A stretch of DNA of 16,534 bases from Chloroflexota bacterium (GTDB taxonomy: Bacteria > Chloroflexota > UBA6077 > JADZDV01): the NCBI GenBank assembly GCA_020850915.1, contig JADZDV010000337.1, positions 1 to 16,534 on the forward strand, given 5' to 3'. The notes beneath the pieces are model-generated. The model was not told the DNA's origin and made no database searches. It saw only the letters and a program-made list of their open reading frames with translations. Shown piece by piece: positions 1 to 6,932 of the stretch (its first letter is position 1; the number at the start of each line of letters is the position of its first letter). A program made the position numbers and the translations under genes.

Positions 1-42
1 CCGGTCGCACGCTGCATACGTGGCTGCACGACAGGAGTCTCC

Positions 43-588
43 GTGGCCGATAGCTTCGACGACGCGCTGGCCAAGGTTTCGATCGTCGTGGCGCTGGCTG
101 TTGTCGTGTCGGTACTGGGAGCCATCGGACTCCTCATCGCTTCCCTCTGGGGATTCGACTGGCGAACCGGCATCTACTCCTACGACCCGAGGGGACCGGT
201 GGCGCCGAGCATCTTCCTGGCTAACCGACCGGACGAAGTGCTCGCACGCTATCTTGACGCGGCGATCCTGGCGCGGGGCCAGTCGCCCTCAAGAAGCGCT
301 GACCGTCTTTCCCGCGATAGCCGCCGAGCGGTCTCGTACGAGATCACCCGCGTGGACATCTCTCCGGTGACGGACTGGCACGCCTATGCGGAGATTCACG
401 TGTTCGTCACGTACGAGGGCGGCGCCACTCACCAGGAGCTGTTTCGATTCCCTAGCAACGGCTCGAGCGGCGGCTTTCTGCCCTTCATAGGCGAAGTCGC
501 TACCGATAATCGATACCCCGAACTGACCGGCTGCTCACGCTCGCGCCCTGACCCCGGTACCTGGAACTGCGGCCGGGGGCCGGGTTGA
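43..588 (+). CDS. Small membrane-anchored protein of unknown function
   Basis: 181 residues. I do not recognise the family. The GTG start at 43 is supported by an AGGAG at 33-37, five bases upstream. Residues 1-11 are polar and acidic. Residues about 13-36 form one strongly hydrophobic segment (VSIVVALAVVVSVLGAIGLL and on), most simply an N-terminal membrane anchor or uncleaved signal. The rest is soluble, moderately charged and probably extracytoplasmic, with alternating polar/hydrophobic stretches around residues 95-135 (YEITRVDISPV, YAEIHVFVTYEGG) that look like beta strands. Two cysteines lie near the C-terminus, which is Gly/Pro/Arg-rich. The stop codon is 22 bases from the stop of the convergent molybdoenzyme gene. 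High GC at third codon positions supports it as a real gene. No functional clue comes from the context. Confidence 0.7.
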   Translation: MADSFDDALAKVSIVVALAVVVSVLGAIGLLIASLWGFDWRTGIYSYDPRGPVAPSIFLANRPDEVLARYLDAAILARGQSPSRSADRLSRDSRRAVSYEITRVDISPVTDWHAYAEIHVFVTYEGGATHQELFRFPSNGSSGGFLPFIGEVATDNRYPELTGCSRSRPDPGTWNCGRGPG

Positions 589-610
589 ACCCAGAGTTGG
601 CGACGGCGCC

Positions 611-2821
611 TCAGGCCCGGGCGACCTCGACCAGACAACTGTTATACGTCGAGGAGCCGGAGGCGGAGGGCTGGTTCAGACTGAGGGTGTTCGGGCAGCC
701 GGCGATGTCCACGCCCCGCTCGTCGGGCTGGAACCAGGCGCCTTCGCAGAAGGCCACCACGCCAGGCGCCATGGCATCCGTGACGTGGGCGGGGATCTCC
801 ACCACGCCCCGGTCGTTGAAGATGCGGGCCGGATCGCCGTCATGGATGCCGCGCGCGGCCGCGTCGGCCGGGTTGATCCAGACGTGCTGCGGGTCCAGCT
901 TGTGGAGCATCTCCTGGTTGGCATGGATGGAGTGGGTGCGCGCCCGGGAGTGCGGCGTGCAGAGCTGGAGGGGATACCTCGCCGCGTGCGGCTCGTGAAG
1001 CCCCTCGTTCGGCGGGACCCAGGTCGGGACCGGGGGCACCCAGCCGAGACCGTACGGGTCGGGGTGCTCCCCGAGCCAGGTCGAGTAGATCTCGATCTTG
1101 CCGCTGGGCGTGTTGAACGGGTGGCGCTCGGGGTCGAGCACCTGCTCGGCGAAGGCGATCCGGTGCGCTGGCGGCGCCAGGCGAGCCACGCCCTTCGCCT
1201 TGAACTCGTCGTAATCCTCAATCTCTGAATCGGCGACGATCTCCCGGAGCCACTCGTCTTCCGTCTTCGGGTTGAAGCCCTCCAGGCCCAGCCGCTCGGC
1301 CAGCGCGGCGCAGATATCGAGGTCGTTGCGCGTCTCGCCCATCGGCTCGATCGCCTTCTGCATGTAGATGGCGAAGTGGCCGGAGTGGGTCCATGGCACG
1401 TGGACGTCGTTCCGCTCGAAGCCGGTCGTCGCGGGGAGCAAGACGTCCGCGTACCGCGCCATCGGGGTGATGAACTGCTCGTGCATCAGGACGAACTCGA
1501 GGCTCATGAACGCCTCGACGCTGCGGTGGACGTTGGCGATCTGGTTCAGGAGGTTGCCGCAGGCTGAGTAGACCATCTTGATGTCGCTCGGCCAGCCGCC
1601 AGCCCGGCCCTGGAGGATCGCATCAGCCATCTGCGTGATGTTGACTTGCACGCCGGCCGGGTTCTTGCCGGTTGGTAGGCGTCCCATCCGGACGAACTTC
1701 GCCCCGCCGGAGGAGCCGGAATTCCCGCCCGGCCGGCCGATGTTGCCAGTCATAGCCGCCAGGGTGAAGACGGCGCGGTGGAACTGCTCGCCGCCAAAGG
1801 TGCGGCCCGGCGCGTAGCCGGCGTGGAGCGCCATCGGCCTCGTCGAGCCAATCTCGCGCGCAAGCTGCTCGATCCGCTCGGCCGGAATGCCGGTGATCGG
1901 CGCGGCCCAGGCGGGCGTCTTCGGAACGCCGTCTGAGAGGCCTTCAACGTATTCGCGGAACGACGCGCCAGCCGGCGCTCCGTCGGGCAGGTGCGCTTCG
2001 TCGAAGCCTATGGTGTAGCGGTCGAGGAACGCCTGGTCCTGGAGGCCGTCGCGCAGGATCACGTAGGCGATGGCCAGCGCCAGGGCTGTGTCCGTGGCCG
2101 GACGAATGAAGTAGTGCTCGTCCGAGAGGTTCTTCAGCGAGCGCGAGAGGCGCGGATTGATGGTGACGATCCTCACCCCAGCCTGGCGGGCGCGGTGCAG
2201 CCACTGCGTGGTGTTCGTCCCGAACGTGCCGTCCGCTGGACTCCAGCCCCACATGACGATCAGTCGGGAGTTCAGATAGTCCTGGCCCTCACGGCCGGTC
2301 GCCTTGAACTCGGCGCCAACGCCAAAGGTGTGCTTGATCGCGAAAATCTCGGCTTCGTTCGAGAGGTTGCCCCAGAGGTCGGTGCAGCCGCCAAGCATGT
2401 TGAGCAAGCGTCCCACCGCGCCGCGATTGTGGAGCATGCTCGTGCTGCCGCTGCGCGACAGGTCGGCGATGGCTGTGGGGCCGTACGTGTCCACGATACG
2501 GCGGATCTCGGAGGCCGCGAGCTCGAGCGCTTCGTCCCAGGAGGCGCGGCGGAACTCGCCGTTGCCGCGCGGACCGCTGCGAACAAGGGGATAGAGCAGG
2601 CGGTCGGAGCGGTTGACGCGGTCGGCGCCGGCGAAACCGCGCCCGCAGGCGCGGAGAGGCGGCTGCTCGTCGTTCCAGGGGGTGTTGTCGGTGGAGATGC
2701 GGACGAGCCGGCCGTCCTGCACATGGGCGCGTACGACGCAGCGCCCGCCGCAGTTGTGCGCACAGGTGGTGATGAAGATCTGCTCGCCTGGCTGCGCGGC
2801 GGGATGAGCGGTGACGGCCAT
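611..2821 (-). CDS. DMSO-reductase-family molybdopterin oxidoreductase, DmsA-like catalytic subunit
   Basis: 736 residues from the ATG at 2821, which has a GGAGGAG at 2830-2837. A GTG 18 bases upstream overlaps that site and is less likely. The N-terminus carries the 4Fe-4S signature C-x3-C-x3-C-x30-C (Cys20, 24, 28, 59; TTCAHNCGGRC ... RACGRG), as in E. coli DmsA. A molybdopterin domain follows, with GGCTDLWGNLS whose Ser is at the position of the Mo-ligating Ser in DmsA. The C-terminal dinucleotide-binding domain contains SRARTHS, WINPADAAARGI, RIFNDRGVVEI and FCEGAW, all close to DmsA. Length is normal for the family. No Tat leader is possible: the frame is closed by a stop at 2864-2866. 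No iron-sulfur B subunit or membrane anchor gene is adjacent. The likely role is bis-MGD redox chemistry on an S- or N-oxide, but the substrate cannot be read from sequence. Confidence 0.93.
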   Translation of the reverse strand: MAVTAHPAAQPGEQIFITTCAHNCGGRCVVRAHVQDGRLVRISTDNTPWNDEQPPLRACGRGFAGADRVNRSDRLLYPLVRSGPRGNGEFRRASWDEALELAASEIRRIVDTYGPTAIADLSRSGSTSMLHNRGAVGRLLNMLGGCTDLWGNLSNEAEIFAIKHTFGVGAEFKATGREGQDYLNSRLIVMWGWSPADGTFGTNTTQWLHRARQAGVRIVTINPRLSRSLKNLSDEHYFIRPATDTALALAIAYVILRDGLQDQAFLDRYTIGFDEAHLPDGAPAGASFREYVEGLSDGVPKTPAWAAPITGIPAERIEQLAREIGSTRPMALHAGYAPGRTFGGEQFHRAVFTLAAMTGNIGRPGGNSGSSGGAKFVRMGRLPTGKNPAGVQVNITQMADAILQGRAGGWPSDIKMVYSACGNLLNQIANVHRSVEAFMSLEFVLMHEQFITPMARYADVLLPATTGFERNDVHVPWTHSGHFAIYMQKAIEPMGETRNDLDICAALAERLGLEGFNPKTEDEWLREIVADSEIEDYDEFKAKGVARLAPPAHRIAFAEQVLDPERHPFNTPSGKIEIYSTWLGEHPDPYGLGWVPPVPTWVPPNEGLHEPHAARYPLQLCTPHSRARTHSIHANQEMLHKLDPQHVWINPADAAARGIHDGDPARIFNDRGVVEIPAHVTDAMAPGVVAFCEGAWFQPDERGVDIAGCPNTLSLNQPSASGSSTYNSCLVEVARA

Positions 2822-2829
2822 GCTTCGTA

Positions 2830-2837
2830 CTCCTCCC
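2830..2837 (-). promoter_or_regulatory. Ribosome binding site fixing the molybdoenzyme start
   Basis: Read on the minus strand this is GGGAGGAG, eight bases before the ATG at 2821. It lies inside the first codons of the longer GTG-initiated reading, so it argues for the shorter 736-residue product. Confidence 0.75.
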
Positions 2838-2880
2838 ACAGGTCGCTCGGCGTGAGCCGGGGTTTAGCAACGTTCCAGTG

Positions 2881-2909
2881 AGTATAAGAGGCCCCGGCTG
2901 AAGGAGCAA
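2881..2909 (-). promoter_or_regulatory. Candidate sigma-70-type promoter for the molybdoenzyme gene
   Basis: On the minus strand there is TTGCTC (2909-2904), a 17-base spacer (2903-2887) and TATACT (2886-2881). The -10 matches the TATAAT consensus at five of six positions and the -35 keeps TTG. It predicts a transcription start near 2874 and a leader of about 50 bases before the ATG at 2821. It is the most AT-rich point in its surroundings. Assigned by eye. Confidence 0.5.
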
Positions 2910-2939
2910 GATCGGCGACGCGCTTGCGCATCGCGCTTC

Positions 2940-3302
2940 GTGTTGGGAAAGACCATCCTGGACGGGGGACAGCCCAGCAACGGGCCGCGGGGACATGGGA
3001 GGCCGGAGATGGCGATCACAGAGCGGCGGATGAGGCTGGAACAACGTCTCCGTCTGCCGGAGCAGCGCGTCCAGCAGGCTGGCTGCGCGCTGTCAGTGGT
3101 TCGTGGAGCACGGCGTTCGTCTCGCGTGCTGGTCGATCCTGGCGCTGAGTCCTCACGCTCCTCCGCCACGACAGCGGCGCACGCAGCCGACGTGGTGCGG
3201 ACGTCATCGAATTCGGAGACCCCACTGCCGGGCTTGCAGCTCAGCGTCGCGGAGCGGTTCGGCCTGCCGACTGCCGAGCCGGAGCTGTTCTCCGAACGTT
3301 GA
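2940..3302 (+). pseudogene. Possible gene remnant (only the last ~45 codons look coding)
   Basis: An open frame ends with TGA at 3300-3302. Upstream of about 3165 the translation looks unnatural. The last 40 or so codons have strong G/C third positions and a natural-looking C-terminus (LSVAERFGLPTAEPELFSER). A hairpin-forming palindrome follows directly at 3303-3331. I do not recognise the family. It may be the 3' end of a lost gene, or chance coding-like sequence in high-GC DNA. Confidence 0.25.
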
Positions 3303-3521
3303 GCCGCCACGGGCCGATCGGCCCGCGCGGCTAACCCGGGCCGAAGCGGCTCGCTCCAACTGCTCCACGAGCGCGTCACGGTTGAGGGTCAGGCCGTCTT
3401 CGGCGCGGGGGAGGAGCTTGGAGTATTCTCGACCAGCGACGATGGCGGACCTCGGGGGAGAGGTGTTGACCGAAGGCCACGGCCGGATGCGTCCGTCCTG
3501 GCGTACGATGCCATCTGGCAC
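3204..3521 (-). CDS. Hypothetical ORF, possibly a gene fragment
   Basis: 105 codons from a GTG at 3521. The first 65 or so residues read like real protein (GRIRPWPSVNTSPPRSAIVA, then REYSKLLPRAEDGLTLNRDA and a short amphipathic helix VEQLERAA), and their codons favour G/C at the third position. The last 40 residues look less natural and are antisense to the forward remnant ending at 3302. A TAG in another frame at 3333-3331 would end the natural-looking part if a frameshift occurred. Only a weak purine-rich site precedes the start. The family is not recognised. It could be an intact small gene, a frameshifted remnant, or noise. Confidence 0.3.
   Translation of the reverse strand: MPDGIVRQDGRIRPWPSVNTSPPRSAIVAGREYSKLLPRAEDGLTLNRDALVEQLERAASARVSRAGRSARGGSTFGEQLRLGSRQAEPLRDAELQARQWGLRIR
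3303..3331. terminator. Palindromic hairpin in a decayed intergenic region
   Basis: GGGCCGATCGGCCC at 3311-3324 is a perfect 14-base palindrome, folding as GGGCC-GATC-GGCCC. GCCGC and GCGGC flank it and extend the stem past small internal loops. It begins one base after the TGA of the forward remnant. No T-run follows on either strand, so a factor-independent terminator is not proven; a bidirectional transcription barrier or protein-binding palindrome is also possible. Confidence 0.4.
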
Positions 3522-3580
3522 TCTGCCCCATCCGTGCGAGGTGGCCAGAGAGGGCCTCGGGCGAGCTGCGTGGAGGCGAC

Positions 3581-4345
3581 ATGTTCAGGCTGGACGGCAG
3601 GGTGGCGCTCATCACCGGATCGGGTCAGGGGATCGGGCTGGCGACGGCGCTGGCGCTGGCCGGTCAAGGCGCCGATCTGGCGATCGTCGATCTGGAAGCC
3701 AGTCGCGCCGAGGCGGCGGCGGAGCAGGTGCGGACGCGTGGCCAGCGTGTCCTGGCGCTCTCGGCTGACGTCACCGCGGAGGACCAGGTGGGCCGGATGG
3801 TCGAGCGGGTCGCCTCGGAGCTGGGCCGGCTCGACATTCTGGTCAACAACGTTGGCGGGAGTGGCGGCAGCGCTATCCCACTGGAGGACACGCCGCTCGA
3901 GGTCTGGGAACGGGTGATGGCGTTCAACGTGCGGAGCGCGTTCCTGACCACTCGCGCGGCGATCCCGCACCTGAAGCGGCAGGGCGGGCGAGTCGTCCTG
4001 CTGAGCTCGATGGCGGGGACCAGCCGGACCATCATTGGTGGGGTGGTGTACGCGACGGCCAAGGCGGCGCTGCTCGGCTTCACTCGCCAGCTTGCCCAGG
4101 AACTGGGACCATCCGGGATCACGGTGAACGCCATTGCCCCAGGCGTGATCCACTCCGAGCGGATCGAGCGCGCCTTCGCGGCCCATCCGACGGCGCGTCT
4201 GGACCGGGTGATCGAGCAGATCCCGCTCGGGCGTCTGGGTCGCGTGGAGGATCTGGCAGCCGCGATCGCCTACCTCTGCTCCGATGAGGCCACGTACGTG
4301 ACGGGCGTGACGCTGGAGGTCAACGGCGGCATCAACACGCGGTAG
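3581..4345 (+). CDS. Short-chain dehydrogenase/reductase (FabG-like SDR)
   Basis: 254 residues, the usual length of a classical SDR. The start is ATG with GGAGG at 3572-3576. The NAD(P)-binding glycine motif TGSGQGIG is at residues 12-19, and Asp37 at the end of the second strand suggests NAD(H) rather than NADP(H). NNVGG (89-93) is the structural NNAG motif. The catalytic residues are Asn116, Ser143, Tyr157 and Lys161 (YATAK). The C-terminus has the usual PLGRLGRVEDLAAAIAYLCS and VTGVTLEVNGG. It therefore reversibly oxidises an alcohol or reduces a keto group in the cytoplasm. Annotation as 3-oxoacyl-ACP reductase would be generic; the substrate cannot be told. It stands alone, with decayed sequence upstream and a 237-base gap downstream. 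Confidence 0.93.
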   Translation: MFRLDGRVALITGSGQGIGLATALALAGQGADLAIVDLEASRAEAAAEQVRTRGQRVLALSADVTAEDQVGRMVERVASELGRLDILVNNVGGSGGSAIPLEDTPLEVWERVMAFNVRSAFLTTRAAIPHLKRQGGRVVLLSSMAGTSRTIIGGVVYATAKAALLGFTRQLAQELGPSGITVNAIAPGVIHSERIERAFAAHPTARLDRVIEQIPLGRLGRVEDLAAAIAYLCSDEATYVTGVTLEVNGGINTR

Positions 4346-4582
4346 AGTCCGGCGATCGCGCGGGACGCAACCGGCGCGCGGCCAACCGTTTCCCTCATAC
4401 GAGCGGACCAGCCAGGATGTGCGAGTCCTGCCCGCTTGAAAACCGCGTATCGCACAAGAGGCTCCCCCTCATGCTCTCCTGGGACCGGGTCGAGCGGCCT
4501 CCCGCCCCTGGCGTTGGTATGAGGCTCCAGTGGTCCGACCCCTCGCACTGGCTCGTGTTGCGATCGGCGTGGGAGAGGCACT
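4346..4582. other. Intergenic region, nothing recognised
   Basis: 237 bases between the dehydrogenase stop and the receiver-fragment start. A TTGAAA at 4436-4441 resembles a -35 box but has no -10 at proper spacing. Six-frame reading gives no recognisable protein fragment. Confidence 0.4.
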
Positions 4583-4786
4583 GTGAGCAACGTCGTGACC
4601 GCGCTCGGCCGAGACCCGATCGGCCGGGCCTCCCGAACGGTCCTGCTGATCGACTCGACTCTCTCAGCTCGCCGCCTGCTAGCCGTTGCCCTGATCGACG
4701 CGGACTCCGGCGTCATCGAGGCGGCTGACGGCTGCGAGGGCGTGGCGCTGGACGTGCTCCCGGCGCGGCAACAGCGCCCAGCGTGA
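4583..4786 (+). pseudogene. Truncated response-regulator receiver domain
   Basis: 67 residues from a GTG at 4583. Residues 19-57 (RTVLLIDSTLSARRLLAVAL, then VIEAADGCEGVAL) align by eye to the first strand, first helix and second strand of CheY-type receivers, whose typical form is ILLVDDDPxIRRLLxxAL ... VxEAxDGxEAL. One of the two acidic-pocket aspartates is replaced (Ile23-Asp24-Ser25). The protein stops before the strand that carries the phospho-accepting Asp, so it cannot act as a normal receiver. The stop overlaps the GTG of the next gene (GTGA, 4783-4786), suggesting translational coupling, so the stub may persist because its translation delivers ribosomes downstream. It could also be a short functional protein. 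Confidence 0.55.
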
Positions 4787-5991
4787 CCACGACCCGCCCC
4801 CACCGTCCTCGTGCGCGGGTGCTGCTCGCGTTTCTCGGGACGGTCGTGGGCGTGACGGTCGGGCTGGTCTTTCTCTTCGGGCTGCTCGGCTTGCTGACGG
4901 CTGACATCGAGCCGTCGCCGCGGAGCGAGAAGCTCAACGTGGGGTTCACCTTCAGCCCACGGCAGGCTGAGTACCTCGGCCTGCCGTGGCAACAGACGTA
5001 CCAGGCCGCGACGATGCTCTCGCCAAACCTGGTGCGGCTCGGCGCGTACTGGGATAGCATCGAGCCGTCGCCGGGCCAGTACAGCTTCTCGAGCCTGGAC
5101 TGGCTGCTGGACTACTCCAGCACGCGCAACGTGCGGGTCATGCTGACGGTTGGCATGAAGGCGCCCCGTTCGCCGGAGTTCTACATTCCCCGCTGGCTCG
5201 ACCAGCAGTTGAACCTGCCGGCGGGAAGCCAGGTCGCGGACAATGCCGAGCCGCGGGCCCGCACGCTGGCGTTCATCTCTCAGGTCGTGATGCGCTACCG
5301 CGACCGCGACAAGATCGCATACTGGCAGGTCGAGAACGAGCCGCTGGACGAGACCGGCCCGCGCCGCTGGCGCATCAGCGCCGATTTCCTCGCGGAGGAG
5401 GTGGCGCTGGTCCGCCGACTGGACGATCGCCAGCGGCCGATTGTGGTCAACATGTTCGTGGATTCCCACCCGCTGGTGCAGCTCCCGCCCTGGCGTCAGA
5501 GCGCTCAGGATCGGGCCGAGGCGATTCTCAAGCTGGCGGACTTTCTGGGGCTGGATGTGTACCCGAGCCGCGGCGTTCGGGTGCTGGGGCACGACGTCTA
5601 CTTGAACTGGTCGCGCTCGGCGTGGCAGCAGTCGGTGATCGACCTGCAGGCGGTGGCCCGCTCGGACGGGAAGGACGCCTGGATCATCGAGGCGCAGACG
5701 GAGCCGTGGGAGCCGTCTCACCTGGTGTACGTGGACCCGCCCGCGAGCCGCGGCGTGGTACCCAACACCGCGGTGAGCATCTTCTCACGCCTGCGCGCCG
5801 CCGGCTTCCCGACGATTCTGTTCTGGGGCGTGGAGCACTGGTACATGCGGCGTGAGCGGTTCCAGGACGACCAGTGGTGGAAGCTGCTGACGCCGTTCTT
5901 CTCCAGCCCGTCTGATACGGCTGGGGGTGGCGTTCCGGCCACCGTCCCGCTGAAGGCGGGACGCACCAGCCGGCGCGCGCTTGGACGATAA
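4783..5991 (+). CDS. Membrane-anchored glycoside-hydrolase-like TIM-barrel protein
   Basis: 402 residues from a GTG overlapping the upstream stop. Residues 1-12 are basic and 13-39 hydrophobic, so it is a signal anchor with an outward-facing catalytic part. The barrel has features of clan GH-A enzymes (families such as GH5, GH39 and GH42). LNVGFTFSPRQ lies on the first strand, LVRLGAYWDSIEPSPGQYSF (residues 83-102) is the typical 'W..iEP..G.ydf' segment, and WQVENEP (181-187) gives Glu186 as likely acid/base. WIIEAQTEPW (300-309) gives Glu303 as the likely nucleophile, with Glu307 an alternative. FWGVEHWYMR follows near the end of the barrel. Likely role: hydrolysis of a beta-linked polysaccharide or glycoside at the cell surface. 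Substrate and exact family cannot be assigned. The 30-residue C-terminus is Gly/Pro/Arg-rich and probably disordered. Confidence 0.8.
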   Translation: MTTTRPHRPRARVLLAFLGTVVGVTVGLVFLFGLLGLLTADIEPSPRSEKLNVGFTFSPRQAEYLGLPWQQTYQAATMLSPNLVRLGAYWDSIEPSPGQYSFSSLDWLLDYSSTRNVRVMLTVGMKAPRSPEFYIPRWLDQQLNLPAGSQVADNAEPRARTLAFISQVVMRYRDRDKIAYWQVENEPLDETGPRRWRISADFLAEEVALVRRLDDRQRPIVVNMFVDSHPLVQLPPWRQSAQDRAEAILKLADFLGLDVYPSRGVRVLGHDVYLNWSRSAWQQSVIDLQAVARSDGKDAWIIEAQTEPWEPSHLVYVDPPASRGVVPNTAVSIFSRLRAAGFPTILFWGVEHWYMRRERFQDDQWWKLLTPFFSSPSDTAGGGVPATVPLKAGRTSRRALGR

Positions 5992-6012
5992 TAGAGCATA
6001 TCTGACGAGCGA

Positions 6013-6705
6013 GTGGATGACGCGCCCATGACCGAGCGATGGACCGAGGCGTACAACCTGGAGCCGGACGACCTGCCTGAGCTAGAGACGTTCCTCGCGG
6101 AGCAGCGACGCCAGCAACGGCCGCGGACGGTGCTCCAGGGGTACCGCCAGGAGCTGGCGAGCTTCGCGCTCTGGTTCCGAAGGGTCAACGGTGAGCCCTG
6201 CACGGCAGAGACGGTCCGTCAGGGCGACGTCGCCAACTACCTCGGGTTTCTGGTCAGGACGCGGCGACAGCAGACGACGGCGGTGAGTCAGAGCCTCGGG
6301 GTGCTCCGCCGCTTCCTCCAGTGGGCAGCGGATGCTGGCCTGATCGAGCCGTTGCCTACTGAGGCTGTCGCTGTTCCGCGGCCGCCGGCTCGACCGACGG
6401 GACCACGTCGTGGCGCCCCTGGCCAGGACCGGCCGAAGCGACCGCCGCGCACCCCACGGGCCAAGCAAGCGCCGGAGGCGAAGCCGCCAGCGATCCCGCG
6501 GCGAGCGCCACGCCCGGCTGCCGGGCCGCGGCTCGCGGTCGAAGGCGGAAGGGCTGCCCGGCAGCCGGGCTCTACCGCCGGACCGCGGCCGCCTCGCGGT
6601 CCACGCCGTCCCGCTGGCCCGGCTCCTCGGCGCAGCGCGGGAACGGGACCCGGTCCCCGGGCGGGCGTTCGCGGTCGGCCCCGAAAGCGACGCGGCGAAG
6701 CGTAA
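6013..6705 (+). CDS. Integrase-type core-binding domain protein with basic Pro/Arg/Ala tail, no catalytic domain
   Basis: 230 residues from a GTG at 6013; the ATG at 6028 is an alternative, and neither has a strong ribosome site. Residues 21-115 match the SAM-like N-terminal (core-binding) domain of tyrosine recombinases: LETFLAEQRRQ, TVLQGYRQELASFALWF, VRQGDVANYLGFL, and SLGVLRRFLQWAADAGLIEP. The catalytic domain with its Arg-His-Arg-Tyr residues should follow but is absent. Instead residues 121-230 are a low-complexity Pro/Arg/Ala/Gly tail, very basic and surely disordered (for example PKRPPRTPRAKQAPEAKPP). I read the other two frames over 6360-6710 and found no catalytic motif, so a simple frameshift does not explain it. 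It is either the stump of an integrase running into noncoding GC-rich DNA, or a DNA-binding, possibly nucleoid-associated, protein with a histone-like tail. Confidence 0.55.
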   Translation: MDDAPMTERWTEAYNLEPDDLPELETFLAEQRRQQRPRTVLQGYRQELASFALWFRRVNGEPCTAETVRQGDVANYLGFLVRTRRQQTTAVSQSLGVLRRFLQWAADAGLIEPLPTEAVAVPRPPARPTGPRRGAPGQDRPKRPPRTPRAKQAPEAKPPAIPRRAPRPAAGPRLAVEGGRAARQPGSTAGPRPPRGPRRPAGPAPRRSAGTGPGPRAGVRGRPRKRRGEA

Positions 6706-6829
6706 GGGCGCTTTCCCCGACGAGCAGAGCGCGAAGGGCTGTCCGGAGGCTGGCTGTCCGTACAGGCTCGTGAGAGCAGGTCGTGGTCGTTGGTACAGGA
6801 AATCGCTCCGAATCGCCGAGAGGACGCGC

Positions 6830-6851
6830 CAGGGGACGCGCAGGGGACGGG
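6830..6851 (+). repeat. 11-bp tandem direct repeat
   Basis: CAGGGGACGCG (6830-6840) is followed at once by CAGGGGACGGG (6841-6851), matching at 10 of 11 positions. A related GGACGCGC lies at 6822-6829. The 11-base period is close to one helical turn, which would put repeated contacts on one face of the DNA. It may be a regulator binding site or simple slippage. Confidence 0.5.
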
Positions 6852-6865
6852 GCCATTCTAGAGTG

Positions 6866-6917
6866 GGTCTCGGGAGCAGAGCTCACAACACCGTGGAGCG
6901 GGTTGTGGGCTCAGACC
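6866..6917 (+). promoter_or_regulatory. Large stem-loop in the 5' leader of the SBP56 gene
   Basis: GAGCTCACAAC (6879-6889) pairs with GTTGTGGGCTC (6902-6912) over 11 positions with one G-U pair, around a 12-base loop. An outer stem GGTCT (6866-6870) with AGACC (6913-6917) closes it, leaving an 8-base one-sided bulge at 6871-6878. The structure ends nine bases before the GAGGAGG ribosome site. It could be a leader regulatory structure, an attenuator or a terminator; no T-run follows. It matches no riboswitch class I know. Confidence 0.5.
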
Positions 6918-6925
6918 AAGCCACC

Positions 6926-6932
6926 GAGGAGG
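6926..6932 (+). promoter_or_regulatory. Ribosome binding site fixing the SBP56 start
   Basis: GAGGAGG lies six bases before the ATG at 6939. The frame is open further upstream to 6783, but that part lacks family similarity and would swallow this site and the leader hairpin. Confidence 0.85.

Noticed and set aside
582..592. GGGTT-G-AACCC inverted repeat between the first two convergent genes, as a terminator
   Set aside because: Only five base pairs with a single-base centre, which cannot form a stable hairpin loop; no T-run.
1991..2881. 296-codon open frame on the plus strand
   Set aside because: Antisense to the molybdoenzyme, including its iron-sulfur motif; no family pattern.
3466..3509. 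TTGACC and TACGAT as a promoter for the short-chain dehydrogenase
   Set aside because: The boxes are 32 bases apart, far from the 16-18 needed.
3389..4186. 265-codon open frame on the minus strand
   Set aside because: Antisense to the short-chain dehydrogenase; His/Arg/Pro-rich shadow translation.
4270..5721. 483-codon open frame on the minus strand
   Set aside because: It is antisense to the glycoside-hydrolase gene. The translation is Arg/His/Val-rich with no family pattern, while the forward strand has clear GH-A motifs.
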